In this document: positions 22,658 to 31,415 of the stretch, piece after piece
Numbering within the stretch: the stretch's first letter is position 1
Layout: each line of letters starts with the position of its first letter
NCBI GenBank assembly: GCA_003559215.1
Contig: PWMF01000164.1
Coordinates: 75,500-110,392, forward strand
Reading direction: 5' to 3'
Length of the DNA: 34,893 bases
From: Natrialbaceae archaeon
GTDB lineage: Archaea > Halobacteriota > Halobacteria > Halobacteriales > Natrialbaceae
Translations under genes and position numbers: made by a program
The notes under the pieces: model-generated
The model's input: only the letters and a program-made list of their open reading frames with translations
Told to the model about the DNA's origin: nothing
Database searches by the model: none

Positions 22658-24844
22658 TCAGCCGGGGTGGCCGGGGTAGTCCCGCTCGAACCGGTCCTCG
22701 ATCTCGCCGGCCTCGAGGCGGACGATCACGGGTCGGCCGTGCGGACACGAGTAGGGGTTCTCGCAGTCGTCGAGCGCCGAGAGAAGGTCGACGACTGAGC
22801 CCTCCGTCAGCGAGGTGTTGCCCGTGATCGAGGGGTAACACGCGAGGTCGCCGAGGAACTCGTCGGCAAGCGCGTCGATCGTCTCCGCGCCGGCCTCGCG
22901 GTCGCCCTCGACGAACGAGGTGAGGACGTCCCGCAGCCGTTCGGGCTCGAGAGTCTTCTCGAGCACCGCGGGAACGGTCGTCACGGCGACGGTACGGTCG
23001 TCTGTTCGGTCGGCGTAAAAGCCCAGCCGAGCGAGCGCGTCGCGGTAGCTCTCGAAGGCCTCGGCCTCCGCTGCGGTCAGTTCGAGCTCGACAGGCGAAG
23101 CCAGCGACTGGGCGGCAGGGTCGTCGGCGAAGGTCTCGCGCAGGCGCTCGTAGTTGACCCGCTCGTCGGCGGCGTGCTGGTCGATGAGGACGAGCCCGTC
23201 TGGTGACTCACAGACGAGGTACGTGTCCCGGTACTGACCGAGGACCTGCAGCGAGGGCAGGGAGTCGAACTCCGGGGCTTCGCCGTTAGCGGCCTCGCCA
23301 CCGAGCGTTCGCTGCTCGGTCGGTCCCGAAAAGCGACGGCTCGAGTCACCCTCGTCTCGACGTGCGGGACCGTCCGAACTCGAGTCGGGACCGGCTGCGG
23401 GTTCGGCTACCCGATCGCTCGGTTCGACTGCCCTCTCGGCGTCCGTCGCGGACGAATCGAGGGGCGCGTTCGCGGCGACGTCTTCGGTGCTGTCGGTCGC
23501 CGGGCTCCCATCGGCAGTCGGCTCGATCGGTCGGTCGTCGGCCTGCGTCCCCCCACCGGAGTTCGACGGCGCCGGAGTCGATTCGGCGTCGGCTGCCGGC
23601 GAGTCGACCGCGTCGGCATCAGTCGACGACGGGTCGGACGCGTCAGCGCCAGGTGCTCGAGACGTCGACCGATCGCTCGAGGAGCTCGAGTCCCGCCGTC
23701 CCGGGCCCGCGGCGGCCGGCCGCCCCCCCGATCCGGAGCCACCGGGCTCGAGCCGGGCTTCGTCGGGCGCCGACCGACCGCGGGGCGCACCCGAGCGCAA
23801 CAGGCCGTGCTCGAGCAGTGCCGACTCGACGGCCGAGTCGACCTGCCGGCGCACGGCGTCGTCGTCGTCGAAGCGCACCTCCCGCTTTCGGGGGTGGACG
23901 TTGACGTCAACGGCCTCGCCGGGCACGTCGAGAAAGCAAACGACGAACGGGTAGCGATCGCCCCCGAGCTGGGTGCCGTAGGCGCCCATGATCCCCTCGC
24001 GGACGGCGTCGGCCGAGACCGCGCGACCGTTGACGTACGTGGCGAGGTACTCGCGGCTCGAGCGGTTCGTCTCCGGGTGCGAGATCAGACCGGTGACCGA
24101 CTCGAGTGGTCCCACGGGGAGTTCGTCGCCGTCGGCCTCGACGGGGATCATCGACGAGGCGACCTCACGACCGTACACCGCCAGCACGGCCGCCTGCAGG
24201 TCACCCTGGCCCGTCGTCGCGAACACCTCGCGACCGTCGTGGGTCAGCGAGACCGCGACGTCGGGGTTGGCCAGCGCGTACCGGGTGACGACGCGGTTGA
24301 CGTGGGCGAACTCGGTCGCGGTCGTCTTGAGGAACTTCCGGCGCGCGGGAGTGTTGTAGAAGAGGTCCGCGACCTCGACGACGGTTCCGGCGGGACAGCC
24401 CGTCGGCTCGACGCTTACGACATCGCCGCCCTCGTAGACGAGTTCGGTGCCGGCGCCGTCAGCCTCGCGCGGCCGACTGCGGATCGTCAACTTCGAGACG
24501 GAGCCGATAGTGTGTAAGGCCTCGCCCCGGAATCCGAGGGTGGCAACGCCCGACTCGAGATCCTCGAGCCCGTCGATCTTGCTCGTGGTGTGCTGGCGGA
24601 CCGCCGCCCGGAGGTCGGCCTCGCTCATCCCGTGCCCGTCGTCGGCGACCCGAATCAGCTCGGTCCCGCCCGCCTCGACGGTGACGTCGACGCTGTCGGC
24701 GTCGGCGTCGAGGCTGTTCTCGAGGAGCTCCTTGACCGCGCTGGCAGGTCGTTCGACGACCTCGCCGGCGGCGATCCTGGCGACGGTGTCCTCGTCGAGC
24801 TGGCGAATCGCGGTGTCGTCCGGAGTGGGCGTGTCCTCGCTCAT
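22658..24844 (-). CDS. mutL: DNA mismatch repair protein MutL
   Basis: A 728-residue MutL. The GHKL ATPase module has the four motifs: IAAGEVVERPASAVKELLEN, DDGHGM, TLGFRGEALHTI and the ITNRSSREYLATYVNGR region equivalent. It is followed by the S5-like domain ending around residue 330. A long low-complexity linker rich in S, D, P and A (about 345-520) is typical of halophile MutL proteins. The C-terminal dimerisation domain keeps the endonuclease motif DQHAADERVNYE near 555-566, ACYPSITGN and the CPHGRP zinc-site motif. It should therefore be a nicking MutL acting with MutS. MutS is 2.9 kb away on the same strand but not in the same operon. Confidence 0.96.
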   Translation of the reverse strand: MSEDTPTPDDTAIRQLDEDTVARIAAGEVVERPASAVKELLENSLDADADSVDVTVEAGGTELIRVADDGHGMSEADLRAAVRQHTTSKIDGLEDLESGVATLGFRGEALHTIGSVSKLTIRSRPREADGAGTELVYEGGDVVSVEPTGCPAGTVVEVADLFYNTPARRKFLKTTATEFAHVNRVVTRYALANPDVAVSLTHDGREVFATTGQGDLQAAVLAVYGREVASSMIPVEADGDELPVGPLESVTGLISHPETNRSSREYLATYVNGRAVSADAVREGIMGAYGTQLGGDRYPFVVCFLDVPGEAVDVNVHPRKREVRFDDDDAVRRQVDSAVESALLEHGLLRSGAPRGRSAPDEARLEPGGSGSGGRPAAAGPGRRDSSSSSDRSTSRAPGADASDPSSTDADAVDSPAADAESTPAPSNSGGGTQADDRPIEPTADGSPATDSTEDVAANAPLDSSATDAERAVEPSDRVAEPAAGPDSSSDGPARRDEGDSSRRFSGPTEQRTLGGEAANGEAPEFDSLPSLQVLGQYRDTYLVCESPDGLVLIDQHAADERVNYERLRETFADDPAAQSLASPVELELTAAEAEAFESYRDALARLGFYADRTDDRTVAVTTVPAVLEKTLEPERLRDVLTSFVEGDREAGAETIDALADEFLGDLACYPSITGNTSLTEGSVVDLLSALDDCENPYSCPHGRPVIVRLEAGEIEDRFERDYPGHPG

Positions 24845-25001
24845 GGTATGTGGGGGTGGTCGGAGGACCGGTCGCTCCCGATGCTCATCGGTAGTTCGTA
24901 CTCAGAGGGGCTGGTTAGGTCTTACGCGTCCAGCGATCGGGGATGACCGACGCGAGTTCCGGCGAAAGAACGAGCACACTGCGCGTCCAACCCAACGATC
25001 G

Positions 25002-25760
25002 ATGCCCACCGGCCTCGAGTTCGTCGACGGCGACTCGCTTCTCGTTTTGGTGCTCGTCATCGCGGTCGCACTCGTTCACCTCCTCCCCAACCGGTTGCCC
25101 GTCTCGAGCGGCCGATCGCGTCACGGCCTGCTTTCGGCGGCTGGTGGGGTCTCGATCGTCTACGCGTTCCTCCACCTGTTTCCCGAACTCGACGGCCGCC
25201 GGGAGTCCCTCGAGGGCGTCGACGTCCTCGTCGGCTCGCTCGCCGGCCACCACATCTACGGGCTCGCGTTCGTCGGTCTCGCGCTGTTCTACGGGCTCGA
25301 GCGATTGGCGGCGGTCTCGCGCTCCCACGAGTTCGAACGCGACCTGGGACCGTTCGCCGACGAACCCGTCTTCTGGATCCACGTCGGCGGCTTCGCCGTC
25401 TACAACGCGTTCATCGGGTACGTGCTCGTTCGGGGGGAAACGGGCGCCGAGAGCGCGACCCTGTTCGCGGTCGCGATGGCGCTGCATCTGTTCGGCAACG
25501 ACGCGGCGATGGAACAGCACCACCGGGACGCCTACCGACGGATCGGCCGGTGGGTGCTCGCGGCTGCGGTGTTGCTCGGGGCCGGCGTGGGCGCGGTCTA
25601 CACGTTCGGTGACATCTCGCTCACGATCCTGCTCGGCCTGCTGACCGGCGGCGTCGTCTTCAACGCGATCAAGGACGAACTGCCCCGCACCCAGGAGAGC
25701 CGGTTCTGGGCGTTCGCGGCGGGAGCAGTCGGCTACGGCTCGATCCTGCTTCTCCTGTAG
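25002..25760 (+). CDS. eight-helix membrane protein, distantly ZIP-transporter-like
   Basis: A 252-residue membrane protein with about eight hydrophobic helices and several histidine-bearing motifs: LVHLLPNRLP, FLHLFPEL, GHHIYGL, HVGGFAVYNAF and ALHLFGNDAAMEQHH. The seventh helix, GLLTGGVVFNAIKDELP, resembles the glycine-rich TM7 of ZIP metal transporters, and the helix count matches. The canonical ZIP TM4 HNxxxG and TM5 HExP metal motifs are not clearly present, so a metal-transport function is only a suggestion; it may be a ZIP-fold protein with another job. The ATG at 25002 starts MPTGLEFVDGDSLLVL, with the first helix following directly. Confidence 0.6.
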   Translation: MPTGLEFVDGDSLLVLVLVIAVALVHLLPNRLPVSSGRSRHGLLSAAGGVSIVYAFLHLFPELDGRRESLEGVDVLVGSLAGHHIYGLAFVGLALFYGLERLAAVSRSHEFERDLGPFADEPVFWIHVGGFAVYNAFIGYVLVRGETGAESATLFAVAMALHLFGNDAAMEQHHRDAYRRIGRWVLAAAVLLGAGVGAVYTFGDISLTILLGLLTGGVVFNAIKDELPRTQESRFWAFAAGAVGYGSILLLL

Positions 25761-25874
25761 CGGCCGCGTTTCGAACGCCGTCGCTCCGGTCGATCCCCGG
25801 GACCACGAGGGGCGCGCGACCGCGACGGCAGCTTCCGGCTCCGCCCTTTTCGAGCCGGCCGTCGTCCGTCCGGT

Positions 25875-26708
25875 ATGGACCTGCGACGGGCCGGTGCCGT
25901 CGCTCGAGACGTCGCGAGCGTGATCCGCGAGCACAACGTGACGTTCATGGCGGGCAGCATCGCCCACGCCGCCTTCCTCTCGATCCTTCCGCTCCTGTTG
26001 TTGCTGTTTATCCTCGTCGGGGCGGTGGGCAACGACTATCTGACCGAGCAGATCACGGTATTGGCCCGCCAGCATCTGAGCCCCGCGGGTGAGGGGCTGG
26101 TGTTCGAGGCGCTGACCCATGCCTCCGAGCGCGCCGGCGCGTCGCTGATCGGCGTCGCCTCCCTGCTGTGGGGAATGCTTCGGATCTTCCGCGGACTCAA
26201 CACCGCGTTCGACGAACTCTACGGCGGCGGAGAGAGCTCGTTCGCAGAGAAGCTACTCGACGGCGTCGTCGTCTTCGCCGTCATCCTGATCGCGACCGTT
26301 GGGGCCGGCGCCGTCGCGGCGACGCTGGCCACGGTCGACAGCACGCTCGTTGAGACGCTCTCCCCGCTCGCGTTGCTCCTCGGCCTCTCGGTCGCCTTCT
26401 TCCCCATGTACTACGTCTTCCCCGACCCCGATATCGGCGTTCGTGAGGCTCTGCCGGGGACGGCCGTCGCCGCGGCGGGCTGGGTCCTGCTCGAGGTCGT
26501 CTTCGGAATCTACGTCGGCTTCGTCGACACCGTCGGCACCTACGAGACCCTCGGAGCGGTCATCCTGTTGCTCGTCTGGCTCTACGGCAACGCCCTCGTC
26601 CTGCTCGTCGGGGCGGCGATCAACGTCGTGATCGGCGGCTACCACACCGACGGACCGGACCGGAATTCGGGCGACGAGTCGGACACAACAGAAGCCGTTC
26701 GCGTGTAG
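25875..26708 (+). CDS. YihY/BrkB-family inner-membrane protein
   Basis: A 277-residue membrane protein. An amphipathic N-terminal segment leads into FMAGSIAHAAFLSILPLLLL, the family's conserved first helix (xxA...AFxSxxxxxPLLL). GVASLLWGMLRIFRGLNTAFDELY then LLLVWLYGNALVLLVGAAINVVI form the rest of the six-helix core. AFFPMYYVFPDP matches the conserved Y-x-x-P-x-x central loop. A short hydrophilic C-terminal tail (DGPDRNSGDESDTTEAVRV) follows. The family is misnamed ribonuclease BN in older records; its biochemical role is still unclear (transport or envelope integrity). It is on the same strand as the ZIP-like protein with a 114-bp gap. Confidence 0.85.
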   Translation: MDLRRAGAVARDVASVIREHNVTFMAGSIAHAAFLSILPLLLLLFILVGAVGNDYLTEQITVLARQHLSPAGEGLVFEALTHASERAGASLIGVASLLWGMLRIFRGLNTAFDELYGGGESSFAEKLLDGVVVFAVILIATVGAGAVAATLATVDSTLVETLSPLALLLGLSVAFFPMYYVFPDPDIGVREALPGTAVAAAGWVLLEVVFGIYVGFVDTVGTYETLGAVILLLVWLYGNALVLLVGAAINVVIGGYHTDGPDRNSGDESDTTEAVRV

Positions 26709-27162
26709 TGGTTCGTGCTACCTTCTACAGCGAGAGCGTCCCGCCGTTTACGGCCACCTCAGAACGCAAGCGTTCTGATGGGCGATCGAGTCACGAGGTG
26801 TCTCGTCAACGGCACGAAACGGTAGCACGGTTGACGGCACGGCCCGTGTGCCTCAAGTGGGACAGTCACGACTGGCCGGAGATGCAACACTCGCCCCGTC
26901 CCAACGAGGGGCACACAACGCAGACCTGCAAGTTGCCTCCGTGGTCGTTCGAGACGGCTCGCCGTCTCGTGAGTGAGCAAACGCTTTGCGTTTGCGATCT
27001 ATGCAAGATCTCCGGTCTTGCAGTATGACGAGAGAGCTTCGCTCTCTCGAACCACCTCGGCATAGCCGAGACTCCCAGTGCGAGGAAATCCCGGCGTCGG
27101 CGGGCTATGCCCCGACTGTTCGCGGGATCTTCGATCCCACCCAGTTCACGCGGGGGAGGGTG
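26709..27162. repeat. 454-bp noncoding region with a dense array of perfect hairpins (26760-27138)
   Basis: The gap between YihY (+) and the response regulator (-) has no supported gene but contains at least eight short perfect stems with 3-7-base loops: CAGAACG (26760-26766 / 26771-26777), ACGAG (26793-26797 / 26802-26806), CGAGACGG (26950-26957 / 26962-26969), GCAAACGC (26977-26984 / 26988-26995), TGCAAGA (27002-27008 / 27016-27022), CGAGAGAGC (27029-27037 / 27041-27049), CTCGGC (27056-27061 / 27065-27070) and GGGATC (27124-27129 / 27133-27138). Loops are often TTC, TTT or CAAG-like. The right edge (TTCACGCGGGGGAGG) abuts the response-regulator stop. A decayed IS200/IS605-type end or a structured RNA are candidate explanations; no transposase sequence is recognised. 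Confidence 0.6.
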
Positions 27163-27594
27163 TCATGCGAGCCGCCGAGCGCCACCCAGTCGTTCGGCCA
27201 ACCGCCGTAGCTCGTCAGCCTCGATCGGCTTGACGGTGTAGGCGTCCGCCCCCTCGGATTCGGCCCGGAGCGACTCCACCTCGAGTCGCGATCCAGTCAT
27301 CACGACCACTGGAACCTCGACGAGGCCCCCGTTGGCTCGCAACTCGGCTAACACTTCCTGACCGTTTTTCCGCGGCAGATGCCAGTCGAGCAGGACCAGA
27401 TCCGGACGCGGCGCGTCGGCGTACTCGCCGCGCTGGCGGAGAAACCGCAGCGCTTCGACACCGTCTTCCACAACGTGTCGGTCGCTCTCCATCCCCGCTT
27501 CCTTCAGCATCTCTTCCGTGTATCTGACGTCCGCTGGATTGTCGTCGACTATCAGTAGATTTCGTAACACCCGTTCCACCTCTCTTACAATCAC
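27163..27594 (-). CDS. stand-alone response regulator receiver protein
   Basis: A 143-residue CheY-fold receiver with no output domain. Phosphorylation site D70 in LVLLDWHLPRKNG, acid pocket D17 and D18 in LLIVDDNPADVRYTEEML, T100 in VVVMTGS and K122 in YTVKPIEADEL are all present. The long beta3-alpha3 region and WHLPRKNG resemble the phytochrome-associated (Rcp1-like) receivers, common as free regulators in haloarchaea beside multi-PAS histidine kinases. No kinase is adjacent, so the partner is unknown. GTG at 27594 is used; GTG 27579 and GTG 27570 are alternatives. A CATTTATT element at 27611-27618 and a stronger AT box near 27656-27673 lie upstream; the first would place transcription near 27588-27590, favouring GTG 27579. 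Confidence 0.88.
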   Translation of the reverse strand: MIVREVERVLRNLLIVDDNPADVRYTEEMLKEAGMESDRHVVEDGVEALRFLRQRGEYADAPRPDLVLLDWHLPRKNGQEVLAELRANGGLVEVPVVVMTGSRLEVESLRAESEGADAYTVKPIEADELRRLAERLGGARRLA

Positions 27595-27655
27595 TGAACA
27601 TCCAGTAGCTAATAAATGTATTTCAATATCTCTGATTGTGGATCGTTGCTACTAG

Positions 27656-27673
27656 TTATATATTATATAAATA
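27656..27673 (-). promoter_or_regulatory. strong AT-rich promoter element upstream of the response regulator
   Basis: Minus strand TATTTATATAATATATAA lies 62-79 bases before GTG 27594. A second CATTTATT at 27611-27618 gives nearer spacing. Two start sites, or a leadered transcript, are possible. Confidence 0.4.
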
Positions 27674-27721
27674 CAACCGATAGTATAGGGATCGAGAACC
27701 GGGAGTGGACGCGATCGCCGT

Positions 27722-30382
27722 CTACTCTTCGAGGGTTCGCTGCCACTCCTGTACCTTCGAGAGGAGCTCCACGGGCGAGGTCTCGTTCACGTCGACGTCC
27801 CCGAGTTCCTCGAGTACCCGTTCGGTTTCGGCGTCGAGCGCTGCCGCGTCGTTGTCCTCGGCACGCGATTCGTGCGATCCGCCGTCGGTGTTGGCCGCAC
27901 CCCTGAACTCCCCGCTCGAGACGTCGAACACCGTCTGAACCGGCTCGCTCGAGCCGCCGCCCTTCGCTTCGATGGCCTTCTCCTCGCGCAGGCGCTCGAG
28001 AACGTCCCGAGAGCGGTCGACGACGGGTTCGGGCACGCCCGCGAGGTCGGCGACGTGGATCCCGTAGCTACGGTCCGTGGGGCCGTCCCGGACGGTCCGG
28101 AGGAAAGTGACGTCACCGTCGCGCTCGTCGGCCGCGATGTGGACGTTGGCGACGCGGGGAAGTCGGTCGGCCAGCCCCGTGAGCTCGTGGTAGTGAGTGG
28201 CGAAGAGCGTCTTCGCCCGGACCTCGTTGTGGAGGTACTCCGTGGCGGCCCAGGCGATCGAGATACCGTCGTAGGTGGCAGTCCCGCGGCCGACTTCGTC
28301 GAGAACGACCAGCGACTCCTCAGTGGCGGTGTGGAGGATGTTCGAGAGCTCGCTCATCTCGACCATGAACGTCGAGCGCCCCTGTGCGAGTTCGTCGAGC
28401 GCCCCCACTCGTGTGAAGATGCCGTCGACCAGTCCGATATCGGCCGTCTTCGCGGGGACGAAGCTGCCGATCTGGGCCAGGAGGACGATGGCGGCGACCT
28501 GGCGCATGTACGTCGACTTCCCGGACATGTTGGGTCCGGTGACAACGAGAAAGCCCCGGTCCTCGTCGAGGCAAACGTCGTTGGGGACGAACTCGGTCGT
28601 CTGCTCGACGACGGGGTGGCGACCCTGCTCGATCTCGAGGCGGTCGCCCCCGTGCAGCGCGGGGTTTACCCACCGGTTCTCTGCGGCGTGGGTCGCCAGA
28701 CTCGCCAGCACGTCGAGGGTCGCGAGCGCTCGGCCGACGTCCTGCAGGAGCTCCGCGCGCGCGGCGACATCCTCGCGGAGCGCCTCGAACAGTTCGTACT
28801 CGAGGTCGCCGCGTCGCTCCTCCAGACGCAGCATCTCGCGTTCTTTCTCCTCGAGTTCGTCGGTCGTAAACCGCTTGGAGTTCTTCAGCGTCTTGATCTG
28901 CTCGTAGTGGTCGGGAACGCCGTCGGCCGCGGACTTGCCGACCTGGACGTAGTAGCCGTCGGTCTTGTTCCGATCGACCGTGACGTGGGAAAGTCCGTGG
29001 CGACGCTTCTCCCGGTCGGCGAGCCCCTCGAGCCACTCCCGTACCTCTTCGTGGCGCTCGATCACTTCGTCGAGTTCCGCGTCGTACCCGTATTGGAACA
29101 GTTCGCCCTGGGTTACCGTCGACGGGGGATCCTCGGCGATGGCGTCCTCGAGGGTCTCACGAAGCTCGCGGGCGGCGTCCCGATCAGGACGCTCGAGAAT
29201 CTCGGCCAGGGGCGAGTCGGCGAGATCCGGGTTCGCGGCGACGATTTCGGCGACGGCCGGCAACACGGCGAGAGTCTCTCGGACCGCCACCAGATCCCGC
29301 GCGTCGGCGCTGCCGTGGCTCGCCTTCGAAGCGAGTCGGGCCAGGTCGTAGGTCTCGCCGAGCGCGTCCTGGATCTCGTCGCGGGCCAGCGCGGCCGTCG
29401 ACAGCGCCGCGACCGACTCTTGGCGGCGCTCGAGGACCTCGAGCGACCGGCGGGGCCGCTGGAGCCACTCCTTGAGCAGGCGGCCGCCCGCGCTGGTCGC
29501 GGTGTGGTCGATCGTCGCGAACAGCGATCCATCGCGTTCGCCCTGCATGGTTTCGGTCAGCTCGAGGTTGCGCTGGGTGGTCGCGTCGAGGGTGACGTGG
29601 TCGTCGCCGCGGTGGGCCTGGATGCGAGTCATCGAGGCTAACACGCCCGCTCCGGTCTCCTCGACGTACTCGAGGACGGCGCCCGCGGCCGCGACCGCGG
29701 GCTCGCCGACACCGAGGCGGTCGACGGTGCCGTCCCCGAACTGCTCGCGGACAGCGTGGCTCGCCCGTTTGGGTGCGAAGGCCTCGGTTTCGTGGAGGGT
29801 CAGCGTCGCCTCGAGGCGCTCGCGAACCAGTCCGAGCAGGTCGTCGTCGGCCCGGACCTCGGGACCCGGTAGCACCTCGACGGGGTCGAATCGGTACAGC
29901 TCCGTCAGGGTCTCGTCGGCGTCCTCGGCTTCGGCGACCAGAAATCGGCCGGTCGTCACGTCGGCAAACGCGAGGCCGTACGCGGGGTCGTCGCCGCGAG
30001 CGCTCGAGTCGTCCACGATCGCGGCCAGGTACTGCGCGTCGGCGTCGCTCGTCTCGAGCAGGGTGCCGGGGGTGACCACGCGAACGATCTCGCGGGCGTG
30101 GCCCGAATCGGTCTCGTACTGGTCGGCGACGGCGACCCGGTAGCCGCGCTCGACTAGCGCTTTGAGATAGGGCGTCAAGTCGTCGACGGGAACGCCGGCC
30201 ATCGGGTACGACGAGCCGTGCGAGGACTTCTGGGACACCTTTAGCTCGAGTTCGTCGGCGACGGTCTCGGCGTCCTCCGCGAAGAACTCGTAGAAGTCGC
30301 CACACTGCATCGCCAGCAGATCGGCCTCGGTCTCCTCCTTGAGCGAGAGAAACTCCCCCACGATCCCCGTCGCCTCGGTCAT
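27722..30382 (-). CDS. mutS: DNA mismatch repair protein MutS (MutS1 type)
   Basis: An 886-residue MutS1. The mismatch-binding motif is intact near the N-terminus: MQCGDFYEFFAED, with F30 and E32. The clamp and lever region follows with the expected length. The ATPase has Walker A TGPNMSGKSTYMRQVA near 617, the STFMVEMSEL block, Walker B LVVLDEVGRGTATYDGISI and the TLFATHYHELTGL signature. The C-terminal helix-turn-helix region is present (GIHVADLAGVPEPVV), followed by an acidic tail. It recognises mismatches with MutL. ATG 30382 (MTEATGIVGEF) is preferred over an in-frame ATG seven codons upstream, since MTEATG... fits the family start. A second MutS paralogue cannot be excluded elsewhere in the genome. 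Confidence 0.96.
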   Translation of the reverse strand: MTEATGIVGEFLSLKEETEADLLAMQCGDFYEFFAEDAETVADELELKVSQKSSHGSSYPMAGVPVDDLTPYLKALVERGYRVAVADQYETDSGHAREIVRVVTPGTLLETSDADAQYLAAIVDDSSARGDDPAYGLAFADVTTGRFLVAEAEDADETLTELYRFDPVEVLPGPEVRADDDLLGLVRERLEATLTLHETEAFAPKRASHAVREQFGDGTVDRLGVGEPAVAAAGAVLEYVEETGAGVLASMTRIQAHRGDDHVTLDATTQRNLELTETMQGERDGSLFATIDHTATSAGGRLLKEWLQRPRRSLEVLERRQESVAALSTAALARDEIQDALGETYDLARLASKASHGSADARDLVAVRETLAVLPAVAEIVAANPDLADSPLAEILERPDRDAARELRETLEDAIAEDPPSTVTQGELFQYGYDAELDEVIERHEEVREWLEGLADREKRRHGLSHVTVDRNKTDGYYVQVGKSAADGVPDHYEQIKTLKNSKRFTTDELEEKEREMLRLEERRGDLEYELFEALREDVAARAELLQDVGRALATLDVLASLATHAAENRWVNPALHGGDRLEIEQGRHPVVEQTTEFVPNDVCLDEDRGFLVVTGPNMSGKSTYMRQVAAIVLLAQIGSFVPAKTADIGLVDGIFTRVGALDELAQGRSTFMVEMSELSNILHTATEESLVVLDEVGRGTATYDGISIAWAATEYLHNEVRAKTLFATHYHELTGLADRLPRVANVHIAADERDGDVTFLRTVRDGPTDRSYGIHVADLAGVPEPVVDRSRDVLERLREEKAIEAKGGGSSEPVQTVFDVSSGEFRGAANTDGGSHESRAEDNDAAALDAETERVLEELGDVDVNETSPVELLSKVQEWQRTLEE

Positions 30383-30522
30383 ACGCGGAGCCTGGCTCTC
30401 CACCGCAAAAACCCTGCGGGATCCGCGGCGAAAGTGATCCCCGACTGTAGTTAGTCGATGACTGTCACGGCAGCCACTACGGAGGTCTATGAGGATCGCT
30501 GGCGTATGCTATCGTACTCCCG

Positions 30523-31326
30523 ATGGCTGTTCCCGACCACCGCGTGCTCGTTCCGGTTGACGTCCTCGGCGGCGAAAGCGTCCCGCAGACGGTGATCGAC
30601 GTCCTCGCGTCGGTTCCGGTCGTCCTGCTGGGTTACCGTGAGCTCCCCGAACAGACCGGAACCGACCAGGCTCGCGACCAGTACGGCTCGCGAATCCGCG
30701 CCAAACTCGACGAACTCCACCGCGTCTTCGAGGACGCCGGCTGCCTCGACGTCTCGTCAAGGATCGTCTTCACGCACGATCGGTTGAAGACCTTCGAGCG
30801 CGTCGCCGTCGAAGCTGACTGCGACGCGGTCCTGTTGCTCAACCCCGCCCCGGTTCTCGAGCGGGTGCTCGTCGCGGTCCGAGGCGACGTCAACCTCGAG
30901 TACATCGCCCGTCTCCTCGGCGCGCTACTCGTCGGCACGGATCTCGAGGTGACGTTCTTCCGCGTCGTCGCCGACGAGGACGACCGAGACCACGGTACCG
31001 GACTCCTCGACACTGCCATCGACGAACTCGTCGACGCCGGCGTCGACCGCGACCGGATCGACACCTCGATCGTCGTCGACGGCTCGCCGACGCGGGAGAT
31101 TCTCGAGGCCGCGGCCGACCACGACATGCTGGTCGTCGGCGAGAGCCGGCCATCGATCCGCCGGTATATTTTCCGCGACCGTGCGAAGACGCTGGCCAGA
31201 CAAACCGCCGACCCGGTGCTGGTGATCCGCGGGGAGTACCTCGAGGGAGACGACGGTGACGACGAAGACCCGACCAGTGAGACGGTAGCGACCGACGACG
31301 CCGACGTGATCGAAGGCGGTTCCTGA
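30523..31326 (+). CDS. universal stress protein-like, two-domain (UspA family)
   Basis: A 267-residue protein with two Usp-like halves. The N-terminal half (about 1-100) is degenerate, with VVLLGYRELPEQTGTDQARDQY and IVFTHDRLKTFERVAVEADC. The C-terminal half (about 105-235) runs VLVAVRGDVNLEYIARLLGA to HDMLVVGESRPSIRRYIFRD and DPVLVIRGEY. The usual ATP-binding motif G-2x-G-9x-G(S/T) is not preserved (GESRPSIRRYIF), so it probably does not bind ATP in the UspFG manner. It is a paralogue of the protein at 31416, sharing the LPEQT..DQAR..Y and VFTHDR.KTFERVA blocks. The two are convergent with a 89-bp gap. A 20-residue acidic C-terminal tail ends the protein. Confidence 0.78.
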   Translation: MAVPDHRVLVPVDVLGGESVPQTVIDVLASVPVVLLGYRELPEQTGTDQARDQYGSRIRAKLDELHRVFEDAGCLDVSSRIVFTHDRLKTFERVAVEADCDAVLLLNPAPVLERVLVAVRGDVNLEYIARLLGALLVGTDLEVTFFRVVADEDDRDHGTGLLDTAIDELVDAGVDRDRIDTSIVVDGSPTREILEAAADHDMLVVGESRPSIRRYIFRDRAKTLARQTADPVLVIRGEYLEGDDGDDEDPTSETVATDDADVIEGGS

Positions 31327-31415
31327 TCCACTTTCGACCCGGCGTCTGTCGGGACGGAGGCATCTACGGGGAACCAAGCCGGGGACGCTGTGTCGCTCGG
31401 AAGCGGGCGTCTTCC

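Noticed and set aside
26760..27138. CRISPR array
   Set aside because: The stems differ in sequence and spacing and there is no constant repeat-spacer period.
26709..27162. A tnpB pseudogene call
   Set aside because: Neither frame shows the DDE/RuvC motifs or the CxxC zinc ribbon of TnpB; only the hairpin architecture is suggestive, so it is reported as a repeat region instead.
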